From Campylobacter sp. RM16704 (lineage in GTDB: Bacteria > Campylobacterota > Campylobacteria > Campylobacterales > Campylobacteraceae), in assembly GCF_000816245.1 (NCBI RefSeq), contig NZ_CP007769.1:466464-530463 (forward strand): 64,000 bases of DNA, written 5' to 3'. This document shows, one piece after another, positions 53,078 to 61,116 of this stretch. Both the position numbers and the translations under genes were made by a program. Under the pieces are notes generated by a model. The model searched no databases, was not told the origin of the DNA, and saw only the letters and a program-made list of their open reading frames with translations. The first letter of the stretch is position 1, and each line of letters begins with the position of its first letter.

Positions 53078-53723
53078 GTTAATTCTTATTATTCTTACTA
53101 CTACTTATATTCATTTTTTTGATTTAGTTTATTCTTGTTATTTATATTATTTATATTATTGATTGTATTAAGTTTTATTTAGATTGTTGAGCTAGATTAA
53201 ATCTTATTAGCTAGGTTTATATTTTACTTTTTTATTTTTTAGTATGTATTGTTGATTGTATTATTCTAATAAGTTATTTGATGATTTGTTTGGGTTTATT
53301 AGTTTTTTAATATGTATAATTTAGAGGATTTAGTTGGATTATTATAGTTGTTTTTTTGTTGTTGGGTTATAGATGGATCTTATTGTGTCGTGTTTATCTT
53401 AGGTTTTTTTGAATTCTCATATGGTTTTAGTGTAGTTGGAGTAGATTGTTTTATTGTGGAATTTTTATTCTGTGATGTGGTTTAAGTGAGTTTAACTTAG
53501 TTTATTTGAGATTATCGATTATATTGCTTTAGGTTGTGCTTAGGTGAATTTATTATTGTTGTGGAGTGAAAGTTTAAATTGTAAAGATTGTTATGTTTGG
53601 ATATATGGTTGAAGTTATTGTTAAAAATTTATAGTTATTCATAAATATGAAAATATTAAAAAATAGTTGTTTTATTTGAAAATGGTGTAATGGTGTGTGA
53701 TAGGTGTTTGTTAAAATAATTAG
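53078..53723 (+). other. Gene-free stretch with extreme G-over-C bias downstream of 5S
   Basis: No reading frame, tRNA or clear hairpin is visible. By hand count, positions 53101-53640 contain about 103 G and 20 C, with T also clearly above A, on the strand that is the non-template strand of the rRNA operon. No terminator with a clear stem and T run could be found right after 5S. Origin is discussed as a finding. Confidence 0.8.
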
Positions 53724-53765
53724 ATGGAGTTTTTGATATTTTTAAAAACATTATATCATGCCAAA

Positions 53766-54139
53766 ATGATTTTAGATAAATTGATAAATTTTTTAAAAGA
53801 TAGTAATGTATTTTTAAGTGGTAGTGCTGGTGTAGGCAAAACATTCTTGACTATGGAGCTTATAGAATCTTATAGAAAACAAGATAAAGTTGTAGTAGTA
53901 TTAGGTTCTAGTGCTTTTAACATAGGTGGAACAACTTTGCATAGTTTTTTTGCCTTTAAAAGATGTCAAAATTATGATGAATTGTATTATGAAGATAGAA
54001 AACAAAAGGACAAATTAGAAAAAACTAAACGCATTTTAGAACAATGTGATCTATTAATTATAGATGAGATTTCTATGGTAAGTGCTTCTTTGATGGAGAT
54101 GGTTTATTATAGATTAACAAGAAGTAATTTTAATGGCAA
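53766..54139 (+). pseudogene. Truncated 5' copy of the Pif1-like helicase gene
   Basis: About 125 codons nearly identical to the start of the full helicase at 59122: NVFLSGSAGVGKTFLTMELI contains the Walker A, and LLIIDEISMVSASLMEM the Walker B. It lacks the Ile-Ser after SSA that the full copy has (TAISAFNIGG). Similarity stops after NFNGK, where sequence switches to antisense phage gpU. The remaining helicase motifs are missing, so it cannot be an active helicase. The open frame upstream (from 53724) is not shared with the full copy. Confidence 0.9.
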
Positions 54140-54301
54140 GGTTTTGCCTTGTATTTTAATCTTTTCACTTTCTTTAGAACTTGCAAATAAAGCATTATGG
54201 TTGTTAAGTCTATTTAAACTAGTAATTTTATAATCACAACTTCGTTCTAAATTATCAAAATTTAAGGCTTTAAACTCAAATTCTCCTAAAGCTAAAACCA
54301 T
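54136..54301 (-). pseudogene. 5' fragment of phage tail protein gpU
   Basis: About 55 codons remain. MVLALGEFEFKALNFDNLER and EKIKIQGKTLP match the pattern of P2 gpU (a start like MLALG.F.F and a later ITLSG.LLP). The reading frame then runs into antisense helicase sequence. gpU closes the tail-tube tip of P2/Mu-like contractile tails. The break sits at a short shared TGGCAA, which suggests a microhomology deletion. Confidence 0.7.
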
Positions 54302-54327
54302 TTAAACTCCTTTTTAGTTTAGTAAGG

Positions 54328-54333
54328 GTAGAA
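54328..54333 (+). promoter_or_regulatory. Possible -10 element for the structured RNA
   Basis: TAGAAT lies 7-8 bases before the predicted 5' end at about 54341. It supports plus-strand transcription, but a minus-strand box (TAAAAT in the region past 54444) is also possible. Confidence 0.35.
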
Positions 54334-54340
54334 TTATTTT

Positions 54341-54446
54341 AGTTAGATAAGGTTGATGATCGCAATGTAGTAGTCGATAGGTGCTCATCAACATGGATGA
54401 GATCGGACCTGTATTGTAGGTGCAACTCCTACCGCCTTATCTAATT
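54341..54446 (+). ncRNA. Compact structured RNA in the prophage remnant (unknown class)
   Basis: About 105 nt, GC-richer than its surroundings. TTAGATAAGG (54343-54352) pairs with CCTTATCTAA (54435-54444) to close it. Inside, GTCGAT pairs with ATCGGAC (one bulge) stacked on CTCATC/GATGAG, and GTAGG/CCTAC forms a third hairpin with loop TGCAACT. GTTGATGA can instead pair with TCATCAAC, so the RNA could switch. Strand is not certain. No match to tRNA, tmRNA, 6S, SRP or RNase P RNA. Confidence 0.6.
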
Positions 54447-54568
54447 TTAATTAACTCTTGTTGTTTTTTATTATCTTCTTCCACTTTCCCAAGCGTAATA
54501 ATTGCATTAGTTTTTCCAAATTTCTTTATTTTGTGTTTATATTTATATTTTATAAACTTTGCATATTT
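54437..54568 (-). pseudogene. 3' end of a lost phage or accessory gene
   Basis: An open frame of 43 codons ends at TAA inside the stem of the structured RNA. It reads KFGKTNAIITLGKVEEDNKK before the stop and has no start codon. It is probably the surviving C-terminus of a deleted gene. Chance reading is possible given its length. Confidence 0.3.
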
Positions 54569-54657
54569 TTATTATATTAAGCAAACATTGTTTTTGTATA
54601 TAAATAAGTTATAAAATAAAAAAACTAATTAAACTTGAAAATGGCGAAGAGTTAAAA

Positions 54658-54977
54658 ATGAAAGCACCTAATGTGCGTGTTTTAAAAAATGCTACCAATA
54701 AAAGTGATAAAGAAATGGATCAAACTATTTATATGATAGCTACACTTACAAATAAACAAGAAAGTGATATAGAAGAATTAAATCTTAAAGATTTTATGGC
54801 TTTGCAAAACGCTCTTAAAGATTTTTTGCAAGAAGCAGGAGCTATAGCTTAGAAGCTATAGCTCTTATAAGCCATAGTTTGCATTGGGGTTTAAATGAGG
54901 TGTTAGATTTAGATTTAGATGAATTTGAAAAAGCTTTAGAAATAGCAAAAGAATTGTTAAAAACTAAAACTCTTTAG
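54658..54977 (+). CDS. Phage tail assembly chaperone E with -1 frameshift extension E'
   Basis: Frame 0 encodes 64 residues (54658-54852, containing VRVLKNATNKSDKEMDQ and LNLKDFMALQNALKDFL), like P2 gpE/Mu gp41 tail chaperones. A -1 shift at the T TTT TTG heptamer would join it to a second frame ending at 54977 (ISHSLHWGLNEVLDLDLDEF), the E' part. Upstream of the ATG the same frame reads KLIKLENGEELK without a start, so the natural N-terminus may be cut off. Tail chaperones made in two lengths by frameshifting are a conserved feature of long-tailed phages. Confidence 0.75.
54822..54864 (+). promoter_or_regulatory. Programmed -1 ribosomal frameshift signal
   Basis: Slippery heptamer T TTT TTG at 54822-54828, in register with frame 0. 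Ten bases later begins a perfect 11-bp hairpin: GAGCTATAGCT (54839-54849), loop TAGA, AGCTATAGCTC (54854-54864). The loop carries the frame 0 stop codon. P2 uses the same heptamer for its E+E' product. Confidence 0.8.
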
Positions 54978-55281
54978 GATTTAGAAGTTGTTTGTGGCTG
55001 TTTTTGGCTCTAAAAAGTTTTTTAAAAAGTTTAAAAATAAGTTTTGAAATAAAAAATAAAATTTCACAACTTATCATAAATAAAGCTTGAATAAGCTGTG
55101 ATAAACCAAGAAAAAAACCAATAAGAAGAACAAACAAAGTTACAAAAAATGTTATAAAAATATTGGCAAAAAAAGAAATTTCATCATTATAAGTAGTGCA
55201 AAAAATGCCAATATAGCAAACAATTGCAAAGCCATATGAGTAGAGATAATCTCTTTTTGTTAAAAGTATTTTTTTATTCAT
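54964..55281 (-). CDS. Small prophage membrane protein
   Basis: 105 residues from the ATG at 55281 (complement); an upstream in-frame ATG at 55383 would add 34 residues running antisense to the tape-measure gene and is less likely. Three hydrophobic segments (YSYGFAIVCYIGIFCTTY, then two long helices at about 35-60 and 62-85) precede a basic tail. It is in opposite orientation to E and the tape-measure gene and overlaps the E' end by 14 bases. Function unknown. Confidence 0.55.
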   Translation of the reverse strand: MNKKILLTKRDYLYSYGFAIVCYIGIFCTTYNDEISFFANIFITFFVTLFVLLIGFFLGLSQLIQALFMISCEILFFISKLIFKLFKKLFRAKNSHKQLLNPKEF

Positions 55282-55322
55282 AGCAAAAATTTTAAAATAC
55301 AAACACTTAAAAAGGGTTGAAT

Positions 55323-55703
55323 GTGGAAAATGCTGGAAGTATTGGAATTGGTATCGCTTTAGGATTTGTATTAAAGAATGCATCTGTTATAAAAGAAGCA
55401 ACCAAAGATTTTAAAGCTTTAGAAGAAGTTCTTAGTAAAACAAAAATCGGCATTAAAGGATTTGAAAAGCAACTTAATCAACTAAAACTAAATTCAAAAA
55501 TTAGCGAACAGCTTAAGGCACAAAAAGAAAGTATCAAAAATGAAATTTTAAGTTTAAAAACCTTAGTAACAGGCGGACTTTTAAGTCAAACTATAGGATC
55601 ATCTATAAACTTTGAATCAGCTATGGCTGATGTTAGAAAGGTTGTAAATTTTGATGAGAATGACAACATTAAAAAAATGAGTGATGATATACTTAAAGTT
55701 TAA
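55323..55703 (+). pseudogene. Truncated phage tail tape-measure protein, N-terminal part
   Basis: GTG 55323 is favoured (AAAAGGG lies 6 bases upstream); TTG 55317 is too close. About 126 codons: a helical, Lys-rich start, then SINFESAMADVRKVVNF, the common tape-measure segment FE.AMA.V.K. Full proteins have many hundreds of residues, so the gene has lost most of its length. It stops 13 bases before the repressor gene, which marks a large deletion join. Confidence 0.75.
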
Positions 55704-55716
55704 TACAAACTTTAAC

Positions 55717-56358
55717 TTATAATTTTTTATAATTAAAAGCATAAGTACCAATAATTCTTCCTATGATTTTCAATTTATCTGCTTCTTTTATATTGATAAT
55801 AGGATATTCTTTGTTGTCACTAATAAGACATAAAGGTCTTTTCTTTATTCTTTTAACAAGAATTTCATTTTGATACTCGACAATGTAAATACCACCTTCT
55901 ATTTTAGAATCATCATTTTGAAAAATAATCATATCTCCTTCTTTTATTGTTGGTTCCATACTATTACCTATCATAGATATGATACCTATTTTAAAAAAAC
56001 CTTGTAAATTAAATAAACTATTTAAATCTTTTTTATTAAAAGGAATTTTTTGTATATCAGCATTTTGATTGTTAGTAAAATCAGTCACTATAAAACAATC
56101 TTTGTAAAAAGGGATCGATATTATATCTTCATCGTTTGTTTTTTCAGATTGTTCTATAATATTGTTTTGAATTATATAGTTATTTTGTTTATACTTTAGT
56201 TGATTAAATTTCAAGATAGCTTTCGCTGAAATTCTTCTTCTTTGTCTCCATCCTATAGCAGTACTTTTCTCAAGTCCTAGTTTTTTTGCAACCATTTCAA
56301 GACTGGTTACATTAAAAAATTTCTTCATATCTTCTACTAATGTTTTAAAATCTTCCAT
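55717..56358 (-). CDS. Phage repressor, HTH plus S24 peptidase
   Basis: 213 residues, apparently intact. The N-terminal helix-turn-helix (about 15-50, VAKKLGLEKSTAIGWRQRRR) is of the CI-repressor type. The C-terminal LexA/CI autopeptidase fold has Ser133 in GNSMEPTIKEGD and Lys169 in EILVKRIKK as the catalytic pair. It should cleave itself under RecA/SOS-type stress, although Campylobacter lacks LexA. It is divergent from the Cro-like gene across a clear operator region. Confidence 0.88.
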   Translation of the reverse strand: MEDFKTLVEDMKKFFNVTSLEMVAKKLGLEKSTAIGWRQRRRISAKAILKFNQLKYKQNNYIIQNNIIEQSEKTNDEDIISIPFYKDCFIVTDFTNNQNADIQKIPFNKKDLNSLFNLQGFFKIGIISMIGNSMEPTIKEGDMIIFQNDDSKIEGGIYIVEYQNEILVKRIKKRPLCLISDNKEYPIINIKEADKLKIIGRIIGTYAFNYKKL

Positions 56359-56373
56359 TTATTTTTCTTTCTA

Positions 56374-56428
56374 ATATAGTTATTTTATTTATAAAAATAT
56401 TGACATATAAATAAAATAACTATATAAT
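56374..56428 (+). promoter_or_regulatory. Operator/promoter of the prophage immunity region
   Basis: ATATAGTTATTTTATTTAT (56374-56392) is exactly repeated in inverted form at 56407-56425, with 14 bases between. A near-consensus promoter overlaps it: TTGACA at 56400-56405, 17-base spacer, TATAAT at 56423-56428, reading toward the Cro-like gene. Repressor bound to the two arms would cover both promoter boxes. Confidence 0.8.
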
Positions 56429-56502
56429 GTATAAAAATTATTTCTAAATTGTATCTTAAAAATATCAATTTGAAATAAAAATTACAAATTGAAGGATGAA
56501 AT

Positions 56503-56703
56503 TTGTTAAAGAAATATTTTGATGATAATAATATTAATCTTAAAAAATTTGCTCAAAAGTATGGTTTAGATTATATGAGTTTATTTCGTGTAGTTAATGG
56601 CTACTATTCTGAGAAATATATTGCAAAATCAAACACAAAAGCAGTTTATAAAAAGCTTTTAGAACTCAATATTATTCATGAGCTTCCTGATATTTTGAAA
56701 TAA
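56503..56703 (+). CDS. Small Cro-like DNA-binding protein
   Basis: 66 residues with a TTG start; AAGGA at 56492-56496 gives 6-base spacing, and the ATG at 56496 is in a different, quickly closed frame. NLKKFAQKYGLDYMSLFRVV resembles a helix-turn-helix. It faces away from the repressor gene and is driven by the strong promoter at 56400-56428. A role in lytic control or as Ner-like protein is inferred from position. Confidence 0.6.
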   Translation: MLKKYFDDNNINLKKFAQKYGLDYMSLFRVVNGYYSEKYIAKSNTKAVYKKLLELNIIHELPDILK

Positions 56704-56779
56704 GTAATGATGATAAGTTAATTTTAAGTCAATTATACAATTGATTTACATTTAGCTTACTTTAAAAAAGGAGATTGGT

Positions 56780-57754
56780 ATGAAAATTAGTGTTTTAGGT
56801 ATAGGTGGTACTATTTGTATGTTAAAAGATGAACTAGGAGGGGTAAGTCCTAAATTAAGTGCAAAAGCATTAGTAGATAGCATTGGTTTAACAGAAAATA
56901 TAAACATAGAAACAAAAAATGTATTGGCAGTACCAAGCCCATCTTTAAAATTTGAAGATATTTTAGAAATCATAAAAGTAGCAAAAAATGAAATTAGAAA
57001 TAATTCTAATGGTATAGTTGTTACGCAAGGCACTGATACACTAGAAGAAAGTGCATTTTTATTAAGCTTGTTGTGGGATGAGGAAATTCCTATGATTGTC
57101 ACTGGGGCTATGAAAAATCCAAGCGAATTAGGAAGTGATGGTGCTAGTAATTTGCACCAAGCCATTCTTGTTGCTAGTGATAAGAAATCATATAATAGAG
57201 GAGTGTTAGTTTGTTTTAATCATGTTATATATCAACCAAGATTTCTTCATAAAAGTAACTCTTTTTCTTTGGATACATTTATTTCTATAAATGGCGGAAA
57301 TATTGGTTATATATACGAAAATAAAGTAAGATATATCACGCCTGTGTATAAAAATAAAATTTATAATATTCCAAAGAAAATAAATAAAAGAGTTGCAATT
57401 ATCCCTACTTGCTTATCTGGAGACATATATTTTTTAGATAAATTACAAGATTACGATGGATTGATAATAGATGGATTTGGTGCAGGACACGTATCTTTTG
57501 AAGCTGCTGAAAAGTTAAAATCTTTTAATTTGAATATTCCTTGTGTTATTACTACTAGAACTGGAAGTGGAATAAGTGCTTATAACACTTATGCTTACAA
57601 TGGTAGTGAATTGGATATGCAAAAAAGTGGCTTTATTATGGGAAGTTTTTTTGATAGTTTAAAAGCTAGATTATTTTTGACATTATTACTTTCTAATCAT
57701 TTTAGTAAAGAAGAAATTACAGAAGAATTTGGCTCATTTTATATGTATTTTTAG
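56780..57754 (+). CDS. Asparaginase/glutaminase family amidohydrolase
   Basis: 324 residues, no signal peptide, so cytoplasmic. Both threonine motifs are present: GIGGTIC with Thr11, and VTQGTDTLEESAF with Thr85-Asp86. SDGASNLHQAILVA matches the catalytic-lysine-region style of the family, although the usual AD.K motif is not obvious. AAAGGAG lies before the ATG. It is 14 bases from the permease gene, suggesting import and deamidation of a substrate. Whether it acts on asparagine, glutamine or another amide is not decided by sequence. Confidence 0.82.
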   Translation: MKISVLGIGGTICMLKDELGGVSPKLSAKALVDSIGLTENINIETKNVLAVPSPSLKFEDILEIIKVAKNEIRNNSNGIVVTQGTDTLEESAFLLSLLWDEEIPMIVTGAMKNPSELGSDGASNLHQAILVASDKKSYNRGVLVCFNHVIYQPRFLHKSNSFSLDTFISINGGNIGYIYENKVRYITPVYKNKIYNIPKKINKRVAIIPTCLSGDIYFLDKLQDYDGLIIDGFGAGHVSFEAAEKLKSFNLNIPCVITTRTGSGISAYNTYAYNGSELDMQKSGFIMGSFFDSLKARLFLTLLLSNHFSKEEITEEFGSFYMYF

Positions 57755-57768
57755 AATAAGGAAAAAAC

Positions 57769-59037
57769 ATGAGTCTTTTATTTATTTCACAAATTTTTAT
57801 GAGTATTACCTTATTGTTTATGGTTATTGGAAAAACTCCTTTATATATAACAGCTATTGTTGGTACTACTATAAGTGTGATAATTGCTATGTTTGAATCA
57901 AAAAATATTTTAATTAATACACTTTTACTTTCTGGGCTAAATCCTGTTATTTTAGATATGACTGGAATTTTAATGTTTATTGGTGTTATGCAATCTAGTG
58001 GCTTTATGGATGATATTATTAAAATTATTATTAAAATTGGAAGAAGGATTGGCGGAGGAGAAGGAGTTGCATTTGCAAGTGCAGTCGGATCTGGTGTAAT
58101 AGGCATGTTAACAGGCTTCACTCAACCATCTGTTACAGCTGTTGTTACTGCTAAACCTTCTGTTTTACTTGGCATGAACCCAAATCATTCAGCGGCAATA
58201 CATGGTCATGCTGGTCATCTTGGAAATTTTGGAGGATTTACTCATCCAACTCAAGTTGCGATTATTGGAGCTACAAATATCGGTTTTGGGCTTATAAATA
58301 TTTTTGGCATATTTATTGCAGTATGTTTGATATTGTGTTCTGCTATAAGATCTAAAATATATAGAAAAAAATATTCTATTATGATTGATAAAGACAAAAT
58401 AAATATAGCTATAAAAGAAATTGAAAACCAAAAAAATAAATATAATGTTTATATTGTTTTTTTACCATTTGTGGTTTTATTTTGTGGTTTTATTTTGGGT
58501 TATCCCATTTTTCTATTGGGAGTTTTTTCTAGTATATTAACAATTTTTTTAGGACAAGTAAATATTTTTAATGCAGAAAAAGATATGATAAATGGCGTTA
58601 GTAAAATAGCTATACCTTTGGTTGCCACTATAACTTTTTTATTTATGAGTGCAGCTATAAAAGAAATAGGTCTTGCTAAATCTATTGCTGATGTGTTTGA
58701 ACCAATTTTGAATATAGCTCCTGTTCAAGCAATGTTTATAGTAGCTGTTTTTGCTGGATTTATAACACAAAGCTATGGAGCTAGTTCGGCTATTTTATTA
58801 CCATTTTTACAAGCTACTATGGAAGTTTGTAATTATAATTTTGCTTTGGCATTTGTAGCAGCAGGTGGAGCTTCTATAGCTCAATATTTTCTAACAGGCG
58901 GACCCGTTGCTGCTTTATCAACCGTTATACCTTTGGTTGAAGGATCAAATTTAAAAGATTCAAATAAATTTCAAAGACCTTCTCAGATATTTGCTCTTTG
59001 TTTGATTTTAATCTTATCATTTATTATCAAATTTTAA
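57769..59037 (+). CDS. Polytopic permease, ion-transporter superfamily-like
   Basis: 422 residues with about 10-12 membrane segments arranged in two similar halves. Gly-rich re-entrant-type segments occur near GFTQPSVTAVVTA and IHGHAGHLGNFGGFTHPTQ, and again near ITQSYGASSAILLP. This pattern fits the IT/GntP/lactate-permease grouping of organic-anion carriers, but I cannot place the family with certainty. It is co-transcribed with the amidohydrolase. AAGGAAAA precedes the ATG. Confidence 0.65.
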   Translation: MSLLFISQIFMSITLLFMVIGKTPLYITAIVGTTISVIIAMFESKNILINTLLLSGLNPVILDMTGILMFIGVMQSSGFMDDIIKIIIKIGRRIGGGEGVAFASAVGSGVIGMLTGFTQPSVTAVVTAKPSVLLGMNPNHSAAIHGHAGHLGNFGGFTHPTQVAIIGATNIGFGLINIFGIFIAVCLILCSAIRSKIYRKKYSIMIDKDKINIAIKEIENQKNKYNVYIVFLPFVVLFCGFILGYPIFLLGVFSSILTIFLGQVNIFNAEKDMINGVSKIAIPLVATITFLFMSAAIKEIGLAKSIADVFEPILNIAPVQAMFIVAVFAGFITQSYGASSAILLPFLQATMEVCNYNFALAFVAAGGASIAQYFLTGGPVAALSTVIPLVEGSNLKDSNKFQRPSQIFALCLILILSFIIKF

Positions 59038-59040
59038 TTT

Positions 59041-59076
59041 AAGCTTTTGAAGATATTTTCAAAAGCTTTATTTTTC
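59041..59076 (+). terminator. Intrinsic terminator after the permease gene
   Basis: AAGCTTTTGAA (59041-59051) pairs with TTCAAAAGCTT (59058-59068), 6-base loop, then a T run (59071-59075). Confidence 0.85.
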
Positions 59077-59121
59077 AAATACAATAAAAATAGATATAAT
59101 AAATAAATCATATTTTTAATT

Positions 59122-60483
59122 ATGTTGAAAATGGTATTAAACAAATTAGCTGAATTTTTAGAAGATAATAATGTATTTTTAAGTGGCGGAGCTGGTGTTG
59201 GCAAGTCTTTTTTAACAATGGAGCTTGTAAAGTTTTATAGAAAACAGGGTAAAGTTGTTATTGTTTTGGGATCTACTGCCATTAGTGCTTTTAATATAGG
59301 CGGGATGACTTTGCATAGTTTCTTTGCTTTCAAAAGATGTCAAAATTATGATGAATTGTACTATGAAGACAAAAAACAAAAAGATAAACTAGAAAAATTA
59401 AAACGTATTTTAAAACAATGTGATTTATTAATTATTGATGAAATATCTATGGTAAGTGCCTCTTTAATGGAGATGATTTATTATCGAATAAAAAGTGATT
59501 TTAATGGCAAAATTTTATTGGTAGGAGATTTTTTTCAACTTCCTCCTGTAATTCCTTTTAAAAAAAATCAGATTCAAAATACTTTATTTCAAGATACCTT
59601 ATATGCTTTTTCATCACAGGCTTGGAATGATTTACATATTGTAAATTTAAAGCTTAGTATCACTAAAAGAACTTTAGATATGCAGTTTTATAGGTATTTA
59701 TTTTTTTTAAGAATAGGCAAAATAAATCAAGAAATGCTGAGTTTTTTTAAAGAAATGTTAATTTTACCAAAAAATTTGCTTTGCTATATGGATGAATATA
59801 CTTTATTATGTGCTACAAATAAAAAAGCCAATCAAATAAATGAGAAAAAATTAAGTCTTTTAAGCTCTGAAGAAAAAATTTTCAATGCAAAATATGAGAA
59901 ATTAGATTCTACTTTAGATGATAAAATTTACAAACAATGGATTAATAGTTTAAATTCTTTAGAAGAATTAAAGTTAAAAATAAATGCCAAAGTTATTTTT
60001 TGCGTAAATAATAAGGAAGAAAACTACTACAATGGAGAGCAAGGGATTATTTTGGATTTTTTATTAGATGAAGATCAAAAATATATCCTAATTGAAAAAA
60101 ATAATGGAGAAAAATTAAAAGTAAAACCTTATGAATATACTTTAGAAGAATATGAATTAAGTGAAGATGAAAAAATAAAAGTTAAAGTCAAAGCCAAGTT
60201 TATACAATTTCCTATAAAATTAGCTTATGCTATAACAATTCATAAATCCCAAGGTATGAGTATAGATAAATTAATATGTGATATTGATGGAATTTTTGAA
60301 AAAGGGCAATTATATGTATGTCTTTCTAGAGCTATTAATCCTAATAATTTAAAAATTGTATATAATTGTAGAATTCCTTTTGAGAATTATTTTTTAATGG
60401 TTTTAAAAACCGATGAAGATGTAAAAAGATTTTATTTGGAAAAAGAATTTATAAATTTAGAAGATGATGGGAATGAATTATGA
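59122..60483 (+). CDS. Pif1/RecD-like SF1 helicase
   Basis: 453 residues. Walker A FLSGGAGVGKSFLT near 22-35, Walker B LLIIDEISMVSASLM, motif III VGDFFQLPPV, and the C-terminal YAITIHKSQGMSID and YVCLSRA give a complete set of SF1B helicase motifs. The start could be ATG 59122 or ATG 59131. It is probably a 5'-3' DNA helicase. A truncated duplicate of its first 125 codons lies at 53766, on the other side of the prophage scar. Its stop overlaps the next gene by 4 bases. Confidence 0.88.
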   Translation: MLKMVLNKLAEFLEDNNVFLSGGAGVGKSFLTMELVKFYRKQGKVVIVLGSTAISAFNIGGMTLHSFFAFKRCQNYDELYYEDKKQKDKLEKLKRILKQCDLLIIDEISMVSASLMEMIYYRIKSDFNGKILLVGDFFQLPPVIPFKKNQIQNTLFQDTLYAFSSQAWNDLHIVNLKLSITKRTLDMQFYRYLFFLRIGKINQEMLSFFKEMLILPKNLLCYMDEYTLLCATNKKANQINEKKLSLLSSEEKIFNAKYEKLDSTLDDKIYKQWINSLNSLEELKLKINAKVIFCVNNKEENYYNGEQGIILDFLLDEDQKYILIEKNNGEKLKVKPYEYTLEEYELSEDEKIKVKVKAKFIQFPIKLAYAITIHKSQGMSIDKLICDIDGIFEKGQLYVCLSRAINPNNLKIVYNCRIPFENYFLMVLKTDEDVKRFYLEKEFINLEDDGNEL

Positions 60484-61115
60484 AATGGTTGATAGTTTTA
60501 CTCTTGATGTATTTAAATATTTTGGCAAATTCTTTAAGTATAGAAAATTTTAGGACAGATTTATATTCAAAAACAGGTGCTAACACTTTAAAGAAAATCG
60601 AAATTACTTTGGATTTTGAAGGAGAAAATTTAGAAGAAAAAAAAATTATAGATGCCTTAAATACTATTATATCTAGTTATTTTTATGAAGACTTGTTTAC
60701 AGAAATAGGTAAAAATAATTTCAAAGACACTTTGCTTAAATTTAGTAATAAAAAATATAATACACAGATTAAAAATATTTATATTTTAAAATTAAATTCA
60801 GTAGCTAATTTTGATTTAGAAGAGCTTAAGCGTTTTGTGAAAGATTTAGAATCAAAAAATAAAAATATAAAAGAAAAAATTAAATCTGTTTCTGAAGTAA
60901 CAAAAAACCAGGAACAAAATATCAGTCAAATAAAAGACTTAAATACTACACAGATAAATGATAATACAGTTAAGGATATTAACACAAGCTACAATCAAGA
61001 TGCCAATGTAAGTAAAGAAACAATGGATATGATTTTAAAAACTATGGAAAATACACAAATGCAAATGTTAGCTCCAAATAAAGAACAAGAATTGTTTAAA
61101 GAACTACCCTTTTAA
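60480..61115 (+). CDS. Exported protein with FliL-like domain
   Basis: 211 residues. Signal peptide about 1-17 (LLLMYLNILANS). The middle (about 25-110, KKIEITLDFEGENL and ALNTIISSYFYEDLFTEIG) resembles the periplasmic part of FliL in strand order. The C-terminal 90 residues are Asn/Lys/Gln-rich, with ISQIKDLNTTQINDN, and probably disordered. FliL itself has a cytoplasmic membrane helix, whereas this protein seems secreted, so the assignment is tentative. It is convergent with lolA, one base apart. Confidence 0.6.
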   Translation: MKWLIVLLLMYLNILANSLSIENFRTDLYSKTGANTLKKIEITLDFEGENLEEKKIIDALNTIISSYFYEDLFTEIGKNNFKDTLLKFSNKKYNTQIKNIYILKLNSVANFDLEELKRFVKDLESKNKNIKEKIKSVSEVTKNQEQNISQIKDLNTTQINDNTVKDINTSYNQDANVSKETMDMILKTMENTQMQMLAPNKEQELFKELPF

Positions 61116-61116
61116 T

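Noticed and set aside
53724-53765. Extra N-terminal codons on the helicase fragment
   Set aside because: The full-length copy starts at the equivalent of 53766; the upstream codons are not shared.
54348-54440. A tRNA (Ser/Sec-like, long variable arm) reading of the structured RNA
   Set aside because: The loop TGCAACT resembles a T loop, but position 55 is G, T8/A9 and a D arm are absent, and the closing stem is too long; no CCA.
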